Positions 57,651 through 64,000 of a stretch of 64,000 nt of DNA are shown here, one piece after another. Position numbers and translations under genes: made by a program. The stretch's first letter is position 1. Every line of letters starts with the position of its first letter. A model generated the notes under the pieces. The model had not been told where the DNA came from. It worked only from the letters and a program-made list of their open reading frames with translations, and ran no database searches. The stretch comes from Beta vulgaris subsp. vulgaris (lineage: Eukaryota > Streptophyta > Magnoliopsida > Caryophyllales > Amaranthaceae): positions 2,611,501-2,675,500 of the forward strand of contig NC_079204.1 of assembly GCF_026745355.1 (NCBI RefSeq), read 5' to 3'.

Positions 57651-58416
57651 GGAAAAATTGATGGGAATAATCCCACCTTTGGACGGCCTTCTTACAATAG
57701 TCCCAGTTTTAGACTAACTCAATAAAATCCCACCTTTTGCGTTATTTTCTTATTTTGGGTTACGTTTACCAGTGACGTGTTGGTAACCTGAAAAATCTTG
57801 TCTCAACAGTTAATTTTTATTTTTTTTTCAAAAAATATCTTCACCCAAATTTTATTTGTGGGTCGATTGAGTTCCAAATCTTGCTTGCTTCAGTTTTTTC
57901 AAATTTTCCCCATGAAGCTAATTCATGATTCTTGACAACTTCACCGACAAAAAAACTAATAAATTCCCATTATTCATCTTCAATGCAATTATAGTCTTAT
58001 CATCAACTCCACAACTTATAAAATATATCTATTTTTTGTTTGGTGAAAATATCCAATTTGATAAACCTATTAATATCCATTTTCAACATTTTGTGAATTA
58101 ACAGTTTGAAAATGTCTTGAATCACTTTCGTGAAAATCCCTAGTCATAACAAGAAGTGAAAGTGAAAGAGAAAAAATGGAGAAGGGGGTTGAGGAAAAAT
58201 GTGGATTGCATTGGAAATTGGAATATAATATGAGTAAATAAAACAAGTGAGTAACGTTCATTGCCACATCACTCATTAACTTGCAATTGCAGGTTACCAA
58301 CAGGTGAAGTTCCAAAATAAGAAGATAAGACAAAAGTTAGGGATTTTATTTAGTTCAAACCCGGGACTGTTTTAAGAAGATTGTCCAAAGGTGGGATTAT
58401 TCCTATCAATTTTTCC
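57651..58416. mobile_element. Mutator-like MITE with long inverted repeats (766 bp)
   Basis: The outer ends GGAAAAATTGATGGGAATAA and TTATTCCTATCAATTTTTCC belong to inverted repeats extending about 130 bp inward (CAGGTTACCAACA near the inner edge). Flanks TAAATAATA (57642-57650) and TAAATAATG (58417-58425) form a 9-bp target-site duplication with one mismatch. Long inverted repeats plus 9-bp duplication indicate the Mutator superfamily. No transposase. Confidence 0.85.
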
Positions 58417-58449
58417 TAAATAATGAAGGACGACAATTCATTCATACCC

Positions 58450-58790
58450 ATTGGTTCGTATTGCTGCTTTTATGGTTGTCATCGTAGCGTATATATGGAA
58501 TTGTCACTAATCACTTACATCCTGGATCTTTATGATTCATTGCAGGAAGTACCAAAGCTAGCAGAAAGGCTGCTTTGCGTTGTGAAGAAGCAAAATTTGA
58601 GCAGTATAACGTTGTAAAGGGAAGGTCAAGTGAGTAATGAGTTGAATAAGTAAATGTGAAACTGTCCAGAGAGGATCAAAACTACTGGAGTCTGGAGCAT
58701 TAGTAAGTACTCTTTGTCTGGTTTAGTAGTTGGTGTTACTTTTGAACTTGAGCTCAACACTACTCGTCCACCCCTAGCTGCAGCTGATAG
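58450..58790 (+). pseudogene. POP5: Decayed copy of POP5 intron 2 end, exon 3 and 3' flank
   Basis: Matches 41740-42060 in order: the intron end (ACTTACATCCTGGATCT...TTGCAG), the exon-3 homologue 58546-58703 (AGAAAGGCTGC, GAAGAAGCAAAATTTGAGCA, GTAAAGGG, GAGTTGAATAAG, GGAGCATTAG) and 3' UTR (TTTAGTAG, CAACACT). The copy is broken: a base inserted in the AAGGGAAGG region shifts frame, and AAG-CAA has become AAG-TAA. Exons 1 and 2 are absent. Retained intron sequence shows it arose by DNA duplication and not by retroposition. It lies just upstream of NLR-2 and directly next to the Mutator-like MITE. Confidence 0.85.
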
Positions 58791-58885
58791 CTAACATTAG
58801 CACTGTGTTACGAGTTTAATATTCATTTGAGTCTTTCGCCCGAAAATATTTTCCATCAAATCAAACGCGGCTCTCAGGTCATAAT

Positions 58886-59125
58886 TAAATGGCCCATGGA
58901 CCGAACACCCATTTCCTTTGTTTTTAGCCTAAAATGGTCAAAAATTCAAAAAAAAAAAACATAAAACATGGGCTAGGCCCGCAGGAGGCACGAGCCCGTG
59001 GGCCTAGGTTAGGTCGTAAACTAAATTTGAAAATTTCAAACTCGGCTGCGGGTCTGGCCCGATCCATCATTTCTCCAAGCCCGTGGGCCGAGCTCGTGAA
59101 CAGGCTCGGCCCATGCCCAGGTCTA
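58886..59125 (-). mobile_element. Diverged GC-rich hAT-type MITE copy
   Basis: The right end GGCTCGGCCCATGCCCAGGT..CTA is the reverse of the left end of 23493-23831, and GAGCTCGTGAACAGGCTCGG and GGGCCTAGG blocks are shared. GGTCATAA/GGTCATAT at the two edges may be a target-site duplication. The left end is unclear. Confidence 0.6.
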
Positions 59126-59372
59126 GGTCATATGGTTAAAATGTAGGGAACTACGGATATTGAATTATAAAGGGATTTGCATACGATTTTCCTGCCTAAC
59201 TTTATTGCTTGCTAATTAATAATTTAATAATGAAGGTTGTGGGGCAGCCTTGTGTACACACAAAAGTTTAACAGGGTTATTTATTTATTTTTATAAAGGC
59301 ATTAAGACGTTTACATGCGAGATTAGTTCATTAGAATCTCTCGATTCCCCCGACAAAAATAAAACAATATTT

Positions 59373-59611
59373 TCCTCCGTCTCATAACATGATGTTTGTT
59401 TCTTTTTTACACGGTCTTTAAGATAAATATTTGAACTTCAATATGTTTAGTTCCTTATTAATGAAAAGTTGATATTATTAAATTACATCATCGAGGTGAA
59501 TCTAACAAGATCATACATGAATATATATTTTTATATAAGAGTATTTGGTCAAAAATTTTAAAGTTTGACCTTAAAAGAGAGAAATGAACACTATATTATG
59601 AGACGGAGGAA
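59373..59611. mobile_element. Stowaway-like MITE
   Basis: TCCTCCGTCTCATAACATGA and TATTATGAGACGGAGGA are imperfect inverted ends. Borders are accurate to a few bases only. Confidence 0.65.
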
Positions 59612-60448
59612 GAGTAGTATAAGCTTTAGAAAGTTATAAAGTAAATATTGATACGCGAATCTTGGACAGTAACGCAATCAAATAAAAACTTTATAATTTT
59701 AAGGATTTTGCTATATGCATCCCTAAAGGCCTAAATGTTGCATGTATAACATAAATACACTACTTTAAATGAAAATAAGTTGTGAATTTATAGAAAAATT
59801 ATACGTCATTCGCTGCATTATGCATATAGCTTTTCCCTAATTTTAATTACAAAAATTATTAAAAAAGATCGTCTAATTATAATATAAAAGTAGACCTATT
59901 CACTAAATGAATTAAATTAGTCACCAAAAGAAATTAACCTAATCACTATTGGGCTAATTCTCTTCTTAATATTAGGCTTACTATTGTCTAATTATAATAC
60001 AAAAATGGGCGGTCTCTTAAAAGACAAATTTTTTTAATTAAAATATATATTAATTATATTTCCCTGACTTAAAATATGAGTTGTTTTAACTACTACTATT
60101 AGCTTATGTATCGGAGTATAAGCTGCTCTACTATCTTTTTTTTTTTTTTTTGAGGGGATCTGCTCTACTATCTTAATGTCACATTATAAATATATTTTAT
60201 AGCATTACATTGTTATATGTTTGGAGTACTTTAAACTAAATCTCTAAATCCATTTCAAAAAAAAAGAAAGATTTATGTAACATCAACTAATTTTTTCGAA
60301 TTTCGCATGCGTGAAAATTGCTAAATGACATGTACTTTGGATCAGATAGGGTATCAAACTATCAACTAGCTAAATTATTCTTGAAATTATAGTTGATAGT
60401 TTTATAGAGAAAGTCTTGTTTGAGCATATATTCGATAGCGTCTATCAA

Positions 60449-60660
60449 GCTAAGTTTGGTTAATGGTAAGGAAAAAACTTTTCAAACTCAAGTTTGGGGG
60501 TTTGATCCTCATTAGGGAAACTTTGGAAGAGGATTTTTCCTTATCATCCTCCAATTTCAAAGTGTCTGCTCGCAAATCTAGACCGCGTTAATTTGCAAGA
60601 GGTATCAGTCTGACATGACCGTTCATCTTATCATGGGGTCCCTAATGAAGGCCAAAAAAG
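60449..60660 (+). mobile_element. tRNA-derived SINE, family A
   Basis: GTTTGGTTAATGGTAAGG (A-box region), GGGGGTTTGATCCTCATTAG (B-box region) and a body parallel to 3024-3236, ending AATGAAGGCCAAAAAAG. Confidence 0.65.
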
Positions 60661-61263
60661 AATATTCGAGCCCAAATGCGTTCCGAGTAATTAATCAAAC
60701 TAAAGAATATTGCTCCCCATTAATCATGTTTTAAAGTTTGTTCATGCATTAGAATAAAGCTAATCAGTTACGTAAAGAAAATTGGAAGAAAAATTTATTC
60801 TTTCAAGATGTAGCAAAAGAGGGAAGTATGTATCAGACCATATTCTGAATTTAGAGCATCTTTAAAAAAACATTGTGGTACATTTCAACATTTGTATATC
60901 AATGCAAATATGCAATATGTACCCCCATGATTCTACAACATCGAACGAGCTTCCATTCTGATTATGTTTCTCTCTCTTACTCGTCTTCCTACACCTCATA
61001 TACACATTCTATTATTTATATCCTTTTTCCTTAAAATATTATTTACTTTTTTTCCGATCATGAGGATCCTCGTTACGTTCTCTTCTATCAAACATAACAG
61101 TTAGACACAATGAAACAACAAAAAGTAGGCGATCTCTTATAAGACAAACTCAACAAAAAGTAGGTGGTCTCTTATAAGACAAACAAGTCACCACGTGGCG
61201 CTCTCCCTGGGGAGTTTTAGTTCATGTAATTCATGTACAATAAAAAAAATTAAGAAATTGCAT

Positions 61264-61335
61264 AGTATAGGGTTTGATTCCAAAACCCTCAAGTACATAT
61301 ACTAAAGTTTTAACCATTAGACTAAGTTGTATTTG
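61264..61335 (-). mobile_element. SINE head fragment
   Basis: On the minus strand CAACTTAGTCTAATGGTTAA and GGGTTTTGGAATCAAACCC resemble the A- and B-box region of family C. No body or tail seen. Confidence 0.4.
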
Positions 61336-62869
61336 ATGTTATTATCATAAAGTATTATATTAATAAATGAAATTTTTTCTTACCCGAGCCATAGCCCGGA
61401 CTTAATAATTAGTTTTAATTTAAAAGTAGGTGATTTCTTATAAAATAAATTCATTAGATGAAAGTTTTTTTTTTCTTGCTTGAGCCCATGCTCATAAAGT
61501 TGCAATTAAGAATAGAAAAAGTTGACAAATCCTCCACTTTATGCACAGCGGCCAAGATTTGTCATCCTCCATCCTCATTCTTTAAGGATTCTCAAGAATA
61601 TTTTTTTATCCATGCGGATCTCCATATACATATTGCTTTTAGCAGAAGAGTTTAAGGAAAATAATTAGTAAACATGGATTCATCATGTTTTTGTCATTAT
61701 TATAGGACATATTTAGGCACATTACATATACTATTTTGAATAACAAAAAAAGGATTCCTTTATAGAAGGATGGATCTTTTTTAATGAGTATATAGCCCTA
61801 TACTCATACTTTTGTGATCTTAGATTTTCAAATAACAAATATTTTGGCATAGTATACCATTTAGGTGTCACTTAGTTTTATTGTTTGATTATGATGTACT
61901 TATTCTAATATTGAATTTAAAAAATGATGGTCTGTATATATAATAATAACTAATTAGAGAACTAGAGAAGGACACCAGCAGGAAAGTAAATGCAAAAGCC
62001 AATGTTATTAAAAAAAATTTTGTCCTGTTTGGCAAATAGAGTTAAACCACGTCCGGTGCCACGAAATGATTGAGAACTAGAAACGGGATCGAAATGCATT
62101 TTTTTTTTCTTTGTATAGAGTTTAGCTGTTAGAGTTTAGAGTTTGATGTTAGAGTCTTAACTTTTTGTTCAGCAGACTTGACTGCTGATTTGACAAAAAA
62201 AAATAAATGTATTTGGTAATGGTTAATTGATTGCTAAAAGTTTATTGCCATTTGTTTGAGTAAAATGACATTTATAGATTCAATGCCTTTTTTTGCCTCT
62301 AATAATACTACTACACATGTCCCATGGGCCATGTGATAGGACAGAAATGTTTGTCTAAAAAAGAAGTGTAACATTTATTTTGTTACAATAATATTTAGAG
62401 AATGTAACGTCTATTTAGTTACGCATGAAGTATATAAGATTTGAATTTTTGATATATCTAGTTTTCTTAAAGTTGGAACTTGGAGGGAAACTTGACATTT
62501 AAAAAAGATGCCAATTACTAATTTCTAGCTAATTCTTTTTAGCTTTGCTAACGTCTATTAAATTTGATTACTTTGAGCATCAAAAAAATTAAAGTGACTT
62601 AATAATGTCGATGCTTAAATGTATTGAAAGTTTGTAATGTTTTTTTTTTTGATAATTTGAAAGTTTGTAATGTTTGTAACAATCAATTATTATAATTGAA
62701 AAAATAATCTTATTGCATGACAACAAATTGTGCTATTTGCCAGTTTGGGATATCTCAAATTACTTGTACCGTCCTTTTATATAGTAACATTTTCCTCCTT
62801 ATCTTTTCCTGAATTTCATATGTGTCATTTGTTATGGAGGAAGTATTTAAGGATTGGAAGAGTAATATT

Positions 62870-63780
62870 AATACTAGTTTTTGGACCCGTGCATAATGCA
62901 CGGGAATCCTTTAGTTTATTAAGTAGTTTTTTTCTGTTCCAAATCTATTAAATGTATAATTATTAGAATACATGCATATAAAGTTGAAAGAATATAAAAT
63001 GTATAATTAAGGTATTAGCTGCTGAATTAAAATTTTATGATTTTGTATTCAAAATAATTATAAACTGGCTTACAACTCATGCGTTGCACCATTATGATTT
63101 ATGTTACCCATGCTATATCCTTGTTAATTATATTGTACAATATAAATCATCTAGAATATATTATGCTAATGTTGTTTATCATTTTCTTTAATTTACCAAC
63201 GATGTAATATTAGAAAAAATTTAGTGCTCACAAATGTAATATAACTGTGCTATATCCTTATTGTATCGTACAATATATAATGTTTGAATAAAATTTTACT
63301 AAAGATTTAGGGAAATATTTTAGTATATAGTTTTATGAAATAAAAACATGTACCTTGCTTAGGGTAAGTTAATAATAATTTGAAATTGGTTTACAACCCG
63401 TGAGTTAAATTATGACATATCACTTATTTGTAATAATTAGTATTGATCACATTGATTAGGGTGAAAATGGCTTACAACCCGTGAGTTGCACGATTATGAC
63501 TAATGACTTATGACTTATAACCCGGGATTTGCATTCTAAAAATTGAAATCCATAACTCATGATCACATCGACTATGGTGGTTGAAATATTTTTGTCATTT
63601 AAAGTTGTTGGACCCGTTCAAAATGCACGAGATTTTTTTATATAATTTTAAGATTTTAAGACATTTCTTTTGAAAACGTAGTGTGATATTAGCTCACGAT
63701 TCAAAGTTTTTATAGTCATATCATGTAATAAGAAATGTTCAAAACTGATTTATGACCCGTGCGTTTAGTGACTAATCTAG
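62870..63780 (+). repeat. Degenerate array with ACCCGTGC.TTGCAC motifs
   Basis: Recurring cores: GGACCCGTGCATAATGCACG (62882), TTACAACTCATGCGTTGCAC (63071), TTACAACCCGTGAGTT (63393 and 63473), GGACCCGTTCAAAATGCACG (63611) and TTATGACCCGTGCGTTTAGT (63756), separated by AT-rich spacers. No coding frame. Confidence 0.6.
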
Positions 63781-64000
63781 TTAATATTATGGTAGGACAT
63801 ATTAGCAACCATAATTTTAGAATAAAACATATTGACTGAAAAATTTGCCGCTCTGCCTGTAGCTTCACTCAGAAGCTCTGATAAAAACACAATTTGCACT
63901 ACTATTACACTCAATCATACAACTACTTTCGCTCCCGCTTTATGCAGTCCCACTCACCCCCAATCTCTTGTTGTCTTACACCACCACTATACCGCACCTA

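Larger units (their letters stand above)
59612..64000. other. Gene-poor AT-rich region
   Basis: No gene supported. It holds a SINE (60449-60660), a SINE fragment, a GTAGG(T/C)G(A/G)TCTCTTATAAGAC repeat near 61125-61185 and the array at 62870-63780. The last 120 bp are C/T-rich and could be the start of a leader or promoter of a gene outside the window. Confidence 0.4.

Noticed and set aside
58934..59146. 70-residue Arg/Gly-rich frame
   Set aside because: Derived from the reverse copy of the GC-rich MITE.

Overview
The window is nuclear DNA of a flowering plant, almost certainly a eudicot. Its genes have many introns with AT-rich, GT-AG borders. Gene content is plant specific (LSU, BIN4, thaumatin-like, CC-NB-LRR), and the spaces between genes hold plant-type Stowaway, hAT-like and Mutator-like MITEs, tRNA-derived SINEs and a LINE. 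The species cannot be fixed from the sequence; TGATC- and TTCAG-rich repeats only weakly hint at Caryophyllales.

Layout. 1-243: 3' end of an unidentified gene. 1.7-10.6 kb: two tandem RESPONSE TO LOW SULFUR (LSU) genes, each with a UPE-box-like sulfur-starvation element just upstream of TATA, separated by about 8 kb of nested SINE, LINE and MITE insertions. 13.1-17.9 kb (-): HP30/TRIC-type Tim17/22/23-SAM membrane protein, six exons with one GC-AG intron. 18.9-21.7 kb (+): six-exon 198-residue protein resembling the C1orf109/AIRIM family. 22.5 kb (-): possible 59-residue membrane microprotein. 24.4-28.3 kb (+): BIN4, a DNA topoisomerase VI complex subunit, 12 coding exons. 28.8-30.6 kb (-): thaumatin-like protein with a Pro-rich repeat tail and a GPI-type C-terminus. 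33.6-34.0 kb (-): cysteine-rich conserved-looking protein. 40.3-42.0 kb (+): POP5 of RNase P/MRP. 42.6-48.3 kb (+) and 50.2-57.2 kb (-): two unrelated CC-NB-LRR genes pointing at each other. 57.6-64 kb: a Mutator-like MITE, a decayed copy of the POP5 last exon and repeats, with no convincing gene.

The set LSU-LSU-HP30-BIN4-thaumatin recalls Arabidopsis chromosome 5 (about At5g24620-At5g24660), so the left half looks like an old conserved block. The right half, with NLRs, duplicated POP5 material and dense young MITEs, looks more dynamic. Most notable: UPE-box elements at both LSU genes; an NLR with a predicted C-terminal membrane helix and MHG in place of MHD; the POP5-derived pseudo-exon beside the second NLR; and nested insertions whose target-site duplications give their order. 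Exon borders were inferred by eye from splice consensus, frame continuity and family knowledge, with no alignment run.
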